Assembly (NCBI GenBank): GCA_026545225.1
Contig: CM048845.1
Span: forward strand, 121,027,033-121,091,032
Length of the DNA stretch: 64,000 bases
Direction of reading: 5' to 3'
Origin: Cornus controversa
Taxonomy: Eukaryota; Streptophyta; Magnoliopsida; Cornales; Cornaceae
The notes below the pieces were generated by a model. It ran no database searches and was not told the origin of the DNA. It was given only the letters and a program-made list of their open reading frames with translations. Made by a program: the position numbers and the translations under genes. Position 1 is the first letter of the stretch. Each line of letters opens with the position of its first letter. Of this stretch, positions 1 to 11,500 are shown one piece after another.

Positions 1-439
1 TTATACCTTTGGCATATCTGTGATCTTAATTTCCAACGCTTTTGTAAGCCACTATTTTCGCTTTATGTGAAATTTGATTATCAGTTCATATGAAAAATCT
101 CATACAGCATTCCCTAAAAAGAAGAAGATTTGATGCACGGGAGCAATAACTAAACTCAACTCTCAAAGCCTTTTCCAGTGATGCAAAAACTATGCAAAAA
201 AAACCAAAATATATCAGACATTATATTTCTCAGGTATAGGTTCCATATAAAGGAATTCATGCACAAACATGTCATTCTTGTGCCCAAGAGACCTCAATAT
301 AAGAAGTTCCGTAAACATAAAATTCATTGCTCCATGGTGTTAATTGTTCTTGACATGTCTAGTGTCTGATCCAAAGGCATACAAAGCAATAAGGTTACAA
401 CATAAATGACTAATTAACAGTAATCAATAATAACAAACA

Positions 440-611
440 GGATAATGCTACTCAGGCAGAAACATTAGGCAGAATTCATAGGCAGAAACTTTTAGAACCA
501 TTGGATGCATGTGGTGAGTGTATGTGGTGGGACCTACTACATACATCCAATGGTTCTAAAAATTTCTGCCTATGAATTTTGTCTAAAATTTCTGCCCAAG
601 TGGCATTACCC
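440..611. mobile_element. Mutator-type MITE with 9-bp TSD
   Basis: A 172 bp element that is almost entirely inverted repeat: about 75 bp at the left (beginning GGATAATGCTACTCAGGCAG) matches the reverse complement of the right end (GGGTAATGCCACTTGGGCAG) with scattered mismatches. It is flanked on both sides by TAACAAACA (431-439 and 612-620), a 9-bp target-site duplication typical of Mutator-like elements. It has no coding capacity and would fold into a long hairpin if transcribed. Confidence 0.88.
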
Positions 612-620
612 TAACAAACA

Positions 621-1099
621 ATGTCAACAACCATTTGTAAGAAATAAAGCGAACTGTAGAATCTGTTGACAGAAGAATTTGGAAAAAACACACACATCAT
701 TCATGTTACACAGAACTGTAAAACACAAGTTGATGTGTTGTGACATCTATTTACAGAAGAGGAACATAACTCTTGAGTGGTCTGTATTCAATCAACCCAA
801 GTATTTCTAGTCACCTTAAGAAAAATATATTAACGAGCTGGCACCCATAGATGAACATCGCGATTCATATTCACAGTATGTTAATATATTCAAGGATCAT
901 CCCATGTGCTTGTAATCACCTTGAACTTATGGTACAAAAGTTGACACCCCGGTAGGAATGAGGGCTAGTTAAATTTATGGTATGTTTGCACCTCTGTAGA
1001 TATACCCAAAGATCTTGACCAAATAAAAAGCTGAAAACGTAAAAATGAGGAATAAGTCGCTATTAATAACAAGCTTCAGCAATAAAATAAACAAGAGCA
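621..1099. other. non-coding stretch, nothing recognised
   Basis: A+T-rich sequence between the MITE and the next open frame. I see no splice-bounded coding exon or repeat of known class. Confidence 0.4.
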
Positions 1100-1423
1100 C
1101 TACTGCCATAACAAGCATAAATTCTTATTATCCCTGTGGGGCTTGGCTTGTCCCCTCTGGCGCGGGGGCACTTTTATTGAGGGACTTTGATACAAAACTT
1201 TCTTTCGCGAGAGTGACTGAGAGATTGATGACATATCTTCTGTCTTTCTTGTTTGTTTTGATTGGGCAGTATTAGCGTAGCCACTCCCTTTGGCAGCATA
1301 CACTAATTCAGATAGAAGAGGTGCTTGCCTCCCCCCAGTGAATATCTCTTTCTTGTCTCTTTTTTGGTCCTTGCGCTGATTCCAATCCAATAGTTCCATT
1401 ATTTCATTCAAATAGAGGGCCAA
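1100..1423 (-). CDS. possible terminal exon of an unrecognised minus-strand gene
   Basis: An open frame of about 107 codons ending in a stop at 1100. The peptide is basic and low in hydrophobics, with charged runs (KDQKRDKKEIF) and a Pro/Arg-rich tail (KVPPRQRGQAKPHRDNK), as in disordered nuclear proteins. The frame stays open upstream of the first Met, so it may be entered by splicing. No family is recognised. It sits on the same strand as the CTF4-like exon at 2243-2356 and the putative leader at 4582-4950, but I could not join them in one consistent reading frame. It may also be a chance ORF. Confidence 0.25.
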   Translation of the reverse strand: MALYLNEIMELLDWNQRKDQKRDKKEIFTGGRQAPLLSELVYAAKGSGYANTAQSKQTRKTEDMSSISQSLSRKKVLYQSPSIKVPPRQRGQAKPHRDNKNLCLLWQ

Positions 1424-2242
1424 GGAAAGTGAGAAAGCTTATCAATAAGAATGAAAAATATGGCTAACATGATTACTTCACAGGGTCGGTTCAACGAGAA
1501 ATGAGGACTTGTGCTCAAGTAAAACTCCATAAAGGTCACAGTGTAGCCGCAATAGATATAATCCACTCAAGAATGAAGCAGATAAGATTACCAAATCAAT
1601 CACTTGGCAGTAGAAATGCGGTGCATGGATGAAATCCAGCTGCCTGAAGGACCAACTTTGTCGCCATGCCCGTGACTGGAGTTTGTGGTGTCAGTGGGTA
1701 AATACATGTTTTGGGGCATATCTCTTGGAGACCCCAACAAGAGGAAATGAAGTAGATGGGATGTGTTCACTGCTCAGGATCTATGAAAATGTAACATTGA
1801 ACTATCAGTAGTCCATCTTAACTGAATGATAACAACAATAATGAGCTATGCAAATGCCAGGATTGACAACTAGAAATATGCATTGTAGTTGAAGTATACA
1901 ATATGATGCAAATGGCAGTAAAAATTTGCCCAGAAAATTTTCACATAACCAATACTAGCAATACGGCAACAAATGTTACATATTTGCAAACAGATCATAA
2001 AACTGGTATGATTTAGTTTATTTTCTATGCGAGTTTTATAACTACACTTGCAGGCACCCATAATTCACGAAGATTCTAAATTTTCTTATTAATTAACACA
2101 GGAAGGTTAATAACCTCCTGCTCTTGGCTGCCAAACTTGATTCTAATCATCATCGGCAGTCTTATTAATTAAATCATTACTCAAAACAAGAATCAATATG
2201 AAACTACAAAAACAGATTATAAGATGACAACAATATGAATAC
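1424..2242. other. mostly unassigned, possible weak coding stretch near 1600-1760 (minus)
   Basis: On the minus strand around 1760-1605 a frame rich in Ser, Gly, His and Pro stays open between an AG at its upstream end and a weak GT, so a spliced exon is conceivable. It does not resemble the CTF4 family and its phase does not fit the 2243-2356 exon. The remainder is A+T-rich with nothing recognised. Confidence 0.25.
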
Positions 2243-2356
2243 CTCTATATGGGAGTATCCATCATGTTCAATTGTGGTTACACTTCCAAGCATGTTGTAG
2301 CACAGAAAGGACCTTTTCCCAGGCTGTGCAGGAGTAGCACCTGGTTGAAAAGCCTC
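2243..2356 (-). pseudogene. isolated exon of a CTF4/WDHD1-like (ENHANCER OF LHP1 type) protein
   Basis: On the minus strand an AG acceptor (TGTAG) is followed by exactly 38 codons and a GTATTC donor, entering and leaving in phase 0. The peptide starts EAFQPGATPAQPGK and continues with FLCYNMLGSVTTIEHDGYSH, which I recognise as the segment of plant CTF4/WDHD1 proteins that links the N-terminal WD40 repeats to the middle domain. CTF4 ties the replicative helicase to polymerase alpha at the fork. The exon is clean, but the expected next exon (family motif DFHDTG) and the WD40 exons are not visible on either side. I therefore read it as a captured or leftover exon, or part of a rearranged gene; an intact gene with exons I missed is less likely. 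Confidence 0.55.
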
Positions 2357-4581
2357 CTACATTTTTGGCCCTGCAGATATTATTGGACTTCTTAATCCCT
2401 TCTTTCCATTACTCAATGGGTAGACAACTTATTCAGGTTGATGATTTTTTAAGTATGGTTGAGAGGAGTGCAGTTAAAAGGATTAAACAATTGGTTTGAA
2501 GATATTCTCTAATGAAAAATATGGTCACTTAATGGAAATTGTATGCAAGGAGAGACATAATCTACAAATGCTTATCCCAAGTAATAAGACACATTAAAGT
2601 ATTAAAAGAAACTGTAAATGGATTAAACCCATTTTTAACAGGTCTTAACATCAAACCCATATCAAACTCAGTTATAATCTAACATAAATCATCTCTAAGA
2701 CTAGTAATAAAAATGACTCTCTCTCTCTCTCGATCTGAGAATCTTGTTTCTCTTTCTAAACTCACAAAAGTAGAACAACCACTCATGACTATGTAGGCCT
2801 TTTATTTCAACTATCAAGCTTAAAGGTCTAACTATTTTTTCAACCCAGAAGAAAAAAAAAAATTAAACGAAATCATGTGGGTCGTCATCACTTTAATAAA
2901 AATCAACTCATGTAAACGTAATAAATGGAAAAAAAATTATGCCATTTAGAGCCAACGGTTCAACTGATTCTAATACATGTTGCATAATTAATTTCATTGA
3001 AAAGTTTAAATCAAATTTTCTAATCATCTTTGCTCAACCTTTTACGCGAAACACTCTCACTCTAACATACACAAATATATACATATACCAAAAAATATTA
3101 AAACAAACATGTACAAGCCTCTGTTAGAACTTAAAAGAAATAGTACGACACATTAAAACACCCCTAATATATACTCTCAAAAGAAATAGTACCACAAATG
3201 AAAACACCTCTAATGAATACTCTCATACCAGTTTGATCTCCTATTTTTTAAAAATGTACAAATACTCTTCTCAGACAACTTTTTAGTGACAAGTCTTCTT
3301 CACTCTCAAAGAAGAATAAGGTTGAGGGTTTAAGTACTCAAAAGACAAAAATAAAAATTTATTTCCAACTCTGCCTTTTGAAGAATAAAGAATAAAAACC
3401 AGCTTTTGAATTATATTTTGTTTTATTGTTCTTAGAAAATTAAAAGTTATTTACAGAAGATTGAATAACCAACCTTATTATCATTTACTGTTATTCAATT
3501 TAAAATGCTAGGAATCCTGTTGTGAAGTAGAGACTAGCTTCCCCATTTACAAAAAAAGAAAAAGAAAAAAAAAGGTAGAGAGATTCCCAATGCTTGAAGC
3601 TTCTACCTAAAACCACCAAAGATGAGTAAAAAATACTAACAGCAAAAAGATATGTTGGGCCGTGGCTCAACTGTTCTCATTGGCTAATAAATCTGTAACA
3701 TGAGATTACAAATTTAAAATTTCTGAAACATGGTTTAGAACTCGTTCGCCCTTTTTTCTTTGGTAACCAAATAAGATGCCATATATAGGGGCTTGTTTGG
3801 TTTAGATTTTTGAGAACAGTTTCCTCTCCACTATTTTTCTTTTTCCTCACTAAAATTTGTAAATCAAACTGAGCATAGGGAGACTAGTCATATATGAATT
3901 AAAAAAGAGTGACGATAAAGAGACTGAGAATTTTGTTGTTTCAAATGTAAATTTTGTGAGTGAAAAGCAATGATCCATTACAAACCACACCATCCACACA
4001 CCCCTTAAGTAAAATATCAATACTGTTAGAATTATGATTTGTAAAATTTTGAATTAGGAAGCGTAACTACTGTTTCCTACGACCATATTTTTGTTGTAAA
4101 TTAGCAATCACATCAGAAATGAATTCTATCAAGATAATGATGATCTTAAATAAACCACAACCTTACGCGGTAAATGAAACTCTTTATGCAAACTGAAAAA
4201 ATTCCAAACTAAAAAGTCACAAGTTCCAACAGAATCTGTTTTTTATACCATTTGCCAACACTTGAAGCAGAATTTTTTCTTTTGAAGCTAAAATGTTAAT
4301 GAAAAATAAAACAAAAAAAAAAAAATTCCCCAACCCAAAACTTGTTCAGTTCTCAAGTTAACCTCAGTAGCCAAAAATCGTATCCAGAAAATATAACAAC
4401 CAAAGTTAACCTCAGTAGCCCAAAATCGTAACCAGAAAGCTAACCAGAAGAAAAACGCCAAAAATTTTTTTACTCAAATCGCTATGTTTTGCTGAGTTTC
4501 ATCTTAGAAAAAACATAAACTCACACTACTCAAACTCAAAACCCACACATCACACTACTCAAACTCAAAAACATAAACTCA
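2357..4581. other. long non-coding stretch, probably intron of the minus-strand unit
   Basis: Strongly A+T-rich. It contains a short CT run at about 2716-2731, A-rich runs near 2850 and 4310, a near-duplicate of about 45 bases (AACCTCAGTAGCC...ATCGTA...CCAGAAA at about 4359 and 4407), and repeated CACACTACTCAAACTCAAAA near 4525 and 4552. No coding exon was recognised. Confidence 0.4.
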
Positions 4582-4950
4582 CCTCTTTCGCATCGCGGAG
4601 TAGGACAAGTTCAGTAGATGGAACCGAAATCAGAGGTTCTTGGTTGTTTCATCCTTGAAAAACACGAAAAAAAATGGTAAAAGGTCAGAACTACAATGAT
4701 ATATAGTATAAAATCTCAAAAATATTGTTAGATCTAGATCTAGGCTTTTTCTTCACAAACAAAAAAAAAAAGAAAAAAGTGGTCAGATCGAAGCTAAAAC
4801 AAGTGAAATTCAACTTACCAGAGGTTCTTGGTCTCCGATTCGAGGTCGCCGGTGAGAAATTGACAGTGAACCGAGCTTGGACCGAACGGAGAGGAAGAGT
4901 TTGCCCAAATCGCCAAAATCGCCTTCTGCTAGGGTTTCCAATCGTGTGTT
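4582..4950 (-). promoter_or_regulatory. probable 5' leader exons of a minus-strand transcript
   Basis: Read on the minus strand, an AAACCCTAGCAG motif (the plant telobox-like leader signal) near 4930 is followed by a C/T-rich leader that ends CCTCTG|GTAAGTTG at about 4818. A second block, opened by TTTTCAAG near 4651, runs to AAAGAG|GTGAGT at about 4588. Both donors are consensus. No long ORF starts here, so these look like untranslated exons of a gene running toward position 1, divergent from AAR2. What it encodes is unresolved. Confidence 0.45.
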
Positions 4951-5553
4951 ATTTTGGGCCGAAATGTTTTAACTTTTTCTTTTATATTTGGGCTATTTTT
5001 TGTTTTGCATTTGGGCCTTAAAACCGGATACAATAATAAGTGTACTGTTTAAAACAAAACAATAATTGCCAAACACGTTGCCACGCTACAGTACACTTGC
5101 AAAAGCAAAAAACAGAAATAAAAAACACTTGCGAAACAGTCCTAGTTCTCCTAAAAGAGAGAGTTTAGCCACATCTTAACCCCTGGTTGAAGAATGAGAG
5201 GCGATCAAGAAAGTCCTGTCTTCTTCTTACATTAGTTACAGAAGTGATAAAAGGCAGAATCCATCTGCTGGGAAGACTACGACTAAGAAACTCAGGTGTG
5301 GGCTGATAAAATCAACGGGCAGTCACGGTCGGGCTGACCCAAGGGAGAAGTCCCAGTTGATCGATCCCACAGCTAGTCCCATCCCCCACGCCCGAAACTA
5401 GATGTGCAGTTCCGAATAGTACGACGGTGCCTGATTCTGAGGAGAAGAAACCCGAAGCAAGGAGTTGACTGACCCTGAAAAGGGGGCAGGGGGTTAACGT
5501 TTTCAAGTGATATTCGAGTAAAACCCAGAACCCTACTCAGTTGAAGTTCTGTG
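4951..5553. promoter_or_regulatory. shared divergent promoter and AAR2 5' leader
   Basis: About 600 bases separate the start of the minus-strand leader from the AAR2 start codon. The distal half is A+T-rich; the proximal part (about 5150-5553) is purine-rich and C/G-richer, as in plant 5' untranslated regions. Divergent genes with a short common spacer suggest a bidirectional promoter. No clear TATA box was picked. Confidence 0.4.
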
Positions 5554-8500
5554 ATGGATCCAGAAACAGCCCTAGAGTTTGTAAAGCACGGTGCTACTCT
5601 TCTTCTTCTTGATGTCCCTCAATTCACCCATGTTGGCATTGATACTCAGGTAACTACGAAAATCAGTTTGGTTGCCCAGAAAGTTTAGGATAATAAAAGA
5701 AGAAATAAATCAAAACACACGTGAATTTGGGATTCTTTCTCGAAAAATCTCCGCATCTTTGCAGTGAATCTTCAGCAACGGTGGAAATTTACTTATATGT
5801 GCTGCACTTTTTGATATGTTGATCATATCGCAGCTTTTTACTTAAATTTTTTTTTTTTTTTTTATCTTTTTAGTTTATAGGCAAGCCACACAAACACACA
5901 CAGTGACACACGCTCATCTAATTGGCTTGTTTTATGCTTATATGCTCAAGTAGATGATTTTATGCAGTGTTGAAATTTAAATTGTTTTGCCGCTTAGCGA
6001 TTAAATTCTAAAGCGATGTGATTACATAAGCCCTAGATTACTATTTTATATCCCAATATCAAACTAATAATGGAATGTAAACACATATTTCTTTATTTAA
6101 TTTGCCGTGTATTCCTTTTCTCACTCACATACTATTATTTTTATTTATCTAAAATAATTTTATAGTAATAAACTGGAATTTCTTTTAATCAATAAAATGA
6201 AGACAAGTTATTAGCCTTGTTTTCTCAAATTATTTCCCAGCTATTATGAATTTTCTCCAAAATATGCCTGAAATGTTAGCAAATGGCTCGAATACAATTT
6301 TTGTGGTGATGATTTAGTTATTTATTTTTTTGAATCCTGGTATATTCCGTAATATGCTCCATTGGATTGGGAATTTGGTGAAACAAAAGGAAAGACTATG
6401 CAACAGAAATTGCCTTGCATAAAACTTGGGGAGTAAAGAATGGTTGAGTTGGAGTAAGAGAAAATTTTATATTTTACGTGTCATTTCCCGTTTTATTTTT
6501 CCTTACTTTCAGCCATTGTTTATTTTATTACATTTTTAAAACTTTTATTGTCATTTCAGGAAGATAACAAATATGGAGGAATTGGTTTTCCTTTAATTTA
6601 CCTTACAATATGCCACATAAAGGATGGGAAGAAAAGTGATGGTCTGCCCATGCTTGTGTGGTTGATTGAGTGTCATTAAGGAAAAATTAAATCAGTTCTA
6701 ATTTGTTATCATTTTAATTATTCATGTTCTTTAGGCTGAATCTGAGGGGACTACATTTCTCTTCTTGTCCTCTGTTGGTGCTACTGCTATCTCCATGTTC
6801 TTAAAAATGTATTTGTTCTTGTTCTCTTCTCCTATGTCACAGTCACCACTTGAACAGCTTAAGCTAGTTACTCCGTCCGTTTTCCTTTCTTATTTTATTT
6901 TATTTTTTTCTTGGCTGGCTAACATCTGCATTGAACTGGCCAGATGACCTTTTTCCTCAATTGTATATCTTAACGTATTCCATTCAGATTTAGTTATTTC
7001 TTGGTTTGGTTCAATTGTTGCATGTGCGTTTTACCCAATTTTTTTCTGTTACTTGAAGATATTTTTCATGAAGCTGCGGTGTCGGAGTTGCTTTCTTGCT
7101 AGATGAGATTTCCTTGTCCTCTTTGGTGCTCATGCTATCTCCAAGTTCTTAAGAATGCATTTGTTTTTGTTCTCCTCTCATATGTCACCATTTGAACATC
7201 TTAAGCTAGTTGCTCCATCTGTCATTCTGTCTTTTTCAATAAGTTGCTTCTTGGCTGGCTAACATTCCACATTGAACACATGACCTCTTTCCTGAATTGT
7301 ATATCTTAATGTGTTCCATTCAGATTTATTTTTTCTTGGTTTTGTACAATCGTTGCATATGCATTTTATCCAATTCTGTCTGTTACTTGGAAGATATTTT
7401 TCATGAAGCAGTGGTTTTAGAGTTGCAATATTTCCATTGGTTATATTGGTTTCTTTCTCTTCGAATTGGTATTTATTTGGTCCTTAAAAGGATGTTATTA
7501 ATAAGTTCTTATTGTTGGAATTCTTTCTTGTAATATTTGCAGATGTTCTCTGTGGGACCTGCTTTTAAGGGTATCAAGATGATTCCTCCTGGTCCTCATT
7601 TTGTCTACTATAGTTCATCTAATAGGTAACATTATTATGAGTTAACTATTCTAAAATTTCACATTGATCAATTTTTTCCTTGGATTTTGTTGGTTCATAA
7701 TTTTCTTTTTGGCATAATTGATCTCCCTATCACACCCTCTCTATATCTATCTGTCTATCTATCAATCTATCCATCCATCCATCCTTCCTTTCTCTTTGGG
7801 CTGAGTAATGTATGGGAATATTTTTCTTGTTTTTTTTATTTGCTTGTATGTAAATTCATGTTTGTGTTAAACACTATGAGTGTATCACAGAATGTTTAAT
7901 CTTCTTCTCTTTGTCTAACTACGAGATTTTATTTTACCTCTTTTTGGTGTACTAGTTTAGCCAGCAGTTCGCTACTAGTTAATATTTGAACTCTTTCCAT
8001 AATCTCCAGTTTTCAACCCTATGATATAGGGTGTTGGACTATTCTAACCTTGGGTTACACTTATGGTTTTCCTAATAAGTTTTTGGAATCTTGAGAAAAG
8101 AAGTCAACATTTAGTAGATAATCTGACATACCGCTCCTTGCAAAGGAATGTTTAGATACTTGATTTATGAGGTTGTTGGTGTGTAATCACATGAGAATAT
8201 GACATTTTGATTTCATATGCCATTGAACATAATTGTGTGTAGACTTAGATGGTTTGGACACATATTAGAGACCTAGAGACGCGTTGGTAAAGCAAGGAAG
8301 ACTTATTGTAATAGAAGCTAAGAGAAGGAGAGGGCAACCAAAAATAACATGGGATGAGGTGATTAAAAATGACTTTAAAAAGTTAAATGTGGTAGGGGAA
8401 ATGGCAAGTAATAGAAAAGATTGTAGAGAGAGAATTCATGTGACCGACACCATTTAGATGATGATGATGATTGAAAATGACTAAATAATTTGTGAAGTTG

Positions 8501-11500
8501 GGAGGCCATGTCTTAAGTCTCAAGAACAGAACTGAGCATAACTACTTTGGCAGGTTAATCCTAATATACATGTGTAAACACTTATTCACATGAGGAATGC
8601 AGCATATTAGTAATGATTAGATTAGTATAATAATTGTAGTGATGCTTTGCTATAAGAGCTTTGCATGTATGTGGTAGGAGTTTTTTTTAAATACTCGGCA
8701 TGATAAAGTACTGTTTTAGAACATTAGGGCTTGCTTGGTTTGCAACTATGAAAACAGTTTTGTATTTTCAATTTTTTCAGTTTTTAGAGAATCAAAACAG
8801 AAAATAGTTTTCAATTTTTTCAGTTTATAAATCCGCTTAGTTGGTAAAACTAGAAAACAATTTTCAGAAAACAAAAACTCATAAATCTACTTGGTTATAT
8901 CTACTGACCAATTTTCATAGAACAATTTTTACTTTATTTTTGTTAAATCTAATAATGTAATTTTTATTAACAAGTGTTAGAGGTGCATTACTTTTAAGTT
9001 AGTCTTTTTAACTTAATAAATCTAATTGGTATTGAAAATAATTTTTTGAACAAACAAAATAACAAAAATTACGCACTACTATAATAAAAAATAATTTTCA
9101 CTAATTAAAGTAATTCTCAAATTATATCAAACTAATGAAACGAATACATTTTTTATTTTTATTTTTGTGAAAATTAATCAAATTGTATATCAAGCCTAAT
9201 TATAATTAAACAACCCACCAACTGCACTCAATGAACCCTCAACAGTAGGTAATTCAGCTACTTTTCACCATCATCGGCCTCTTGTTGCCACTGTTCGTGG
9301 AGCAACAGCCCTATATCCTTCCTGTTAGATGTTACATTGGAGGTTCGTTGCATGAATCCATAGTTCTAGAAAATGTGATTTATCTCAATTGTCAAAGTAG
9401 TGTCTAACTGTAAAATTAACAATATTTACATTTGCAGCTCCAAATTAAGTACAATATTTAATCAAAAATACAGGGAATGCTAATGAAAGTCACCAATGCA
9501 CCAATGCCCTGAAAGTCCAAGATATCACCACATTGACCCTTATAAGTTCTCTTTTCCGACAAGTTTGGAGTCCTGATTAGAGAAGATCAAGCACATAATA
9601 AGAGCCTCAGAAAAGATGCACAACATTACCATTTGTTGTGTCTACACTTCGTAAGTGATGAATCTCAAGTTGTCCTTTGCTCATCAGACCAGATAAGATT
9701 GGAAACCATCTTGAGTGAACCCAATATCACTAAATATATCATATACTTAATAGTATTACAATCATTTTCACTTATGTTCTCAGGCTTCAGCATCTCTTTG
9801 GATCCTCTGTTTTTCTGTTCAATAAATCTTCTTACAACAACTAACAAGCATTTGTCTCTTACCCAATTCAAACGTCATCTTCAGAAACTACATCAATGAA
9901 TCATTCCACAAAATCAATACACAAAATCATTCCACAAATTGTTCCGACGCGGGTGCGGGTGTGATTTGATTAGATCTTGTTCCGGTGTGGGTGTGGTCTG
10001 ATTTGCTATTGCGACTATTTGGTTCAGTTTGGTGGTGGGTTTGATCGGTGCGACAGTGCTCGGCTGAAGAAGATGGTGGTTCAGATGGGTTGGTTCAGTT
10101 TGGTGGTGGGTTTGGTCGGCACGGCAGTGCTCGGCTAAAGAAGATGGTGGTTCAGTTTGGTGGTGGGTTTGGTCGGCGCGGCAGTGCTCGGTTGAAGAAG
10201 ACGGTGGTTCAGTTGGGTTAAGTCACCGCCGGCAGAGGCGGTGCTCCGGTGGTGGTGGCAGTCGACTCAATTAAAGAGTGGTGAGAGAGGAAGCAAGTGA
10301 GAGAGAGGGAGAGGCAACAAAATCTTTGATGATAGGCCATGGGTGTTTTAAACGAGCATCACTTACGTATTTTTTAATAGCTCCGTGTTTTCGATAGTTC
10401 TCTTTTTAGTCTTCAAAACTGTGAAAACAGCTTTCTTTTGTTCTCTGAAATCTTATACTCAAATAACCTAGTTTTCTAAGAACTGTTCTTAAAAACAATT
10501 CCAAGTAATACAAAAAAATCAGATTTTGTGTTTTTATCACTCCCAAAACAGAAAACTGTTTTGAAAGATGCAAACCAAGCAGCCCCTTAAATAATCGATT
10601 GTTGGACACCACATCTTGTATTCAGTTTGTTCATGTTCTGCTTGTTGTCATTCACATTTTTTATGCCTTAATGATGGGAGATGCCTTCAACGATGGCTTG
10701 CTGCTGCTTCTTTTTTTCGTCTCTCTTCGACGTGCTAATTTGCAGATCCGTTATATAAATTCCTTTTTCCCCATGCAGGGATGGGAATGAGTTCTCACCA
10801 ATTATCGGCTTCTTTATTGATGCAAGCTCCTCAGAGGTTTCAGAGAAATATTGTTTCTTCAATATCCTTATTTTCTTCATTATCTTTATGAGTTTACAAC
10901 TTTGTTGCCTCACGTATCTCGTTTTGAAATTGTTTGATTTTTAAGATATTAAATTTACATTTTATCTTATTATGGTTGCATCAATGTGACACAGTCCAAA
11001 TTGAGGGCAATGCTAGGGGAAGAGGAAGACCAAAGCTAATATGGGTAGAGTTAGTAAAGAAAGATACGATAGCATGTGAATTAACTAAGGAGATGACCTT
11101 AAATAGAGCGGAATGGAAACATCAGATTCATGTAGCCGACCCCAAGTAATTGGGAAAAGGCTTGGTGGTTGTTGTTGTTGTATGGTTGCATCAATGTCAA
11201 TGCCAACGCGTGAGAGGACAAATTATATAAAGCATGATGCATTAACAAATATTGAGGATGAGATTTAAACTCTATCAGTGCAACCACAATTTCTTATGGT
11301 TAGAATAGTCTCTTAAAATGATTAAGAGACTTAAATGATTTAGTGGACATATATTTAAGTGAACCAATCCATGGACATCCCATTTGTTTGTTACACTCTA
11401 GAATCTACCCTATAATTTAAATAACTTTAGCTGTGCTGTGATGTGGATGTCGTTTGTAAATTTTAAGATTTGGACGATGCTAAAAAAATTAACAGTGATT

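Noticed and set aside
7687-7899. Ser/Ile/Tyr-rich frame
   Set aside because: Translation of a CTAT/ATCC simple repeat in AAR2 intron 2.
10406-10612. Minus-strand frame over the right end of the PIF-type element
   Set aside because: It is explained by the inverted terminal repeat; no protein family.
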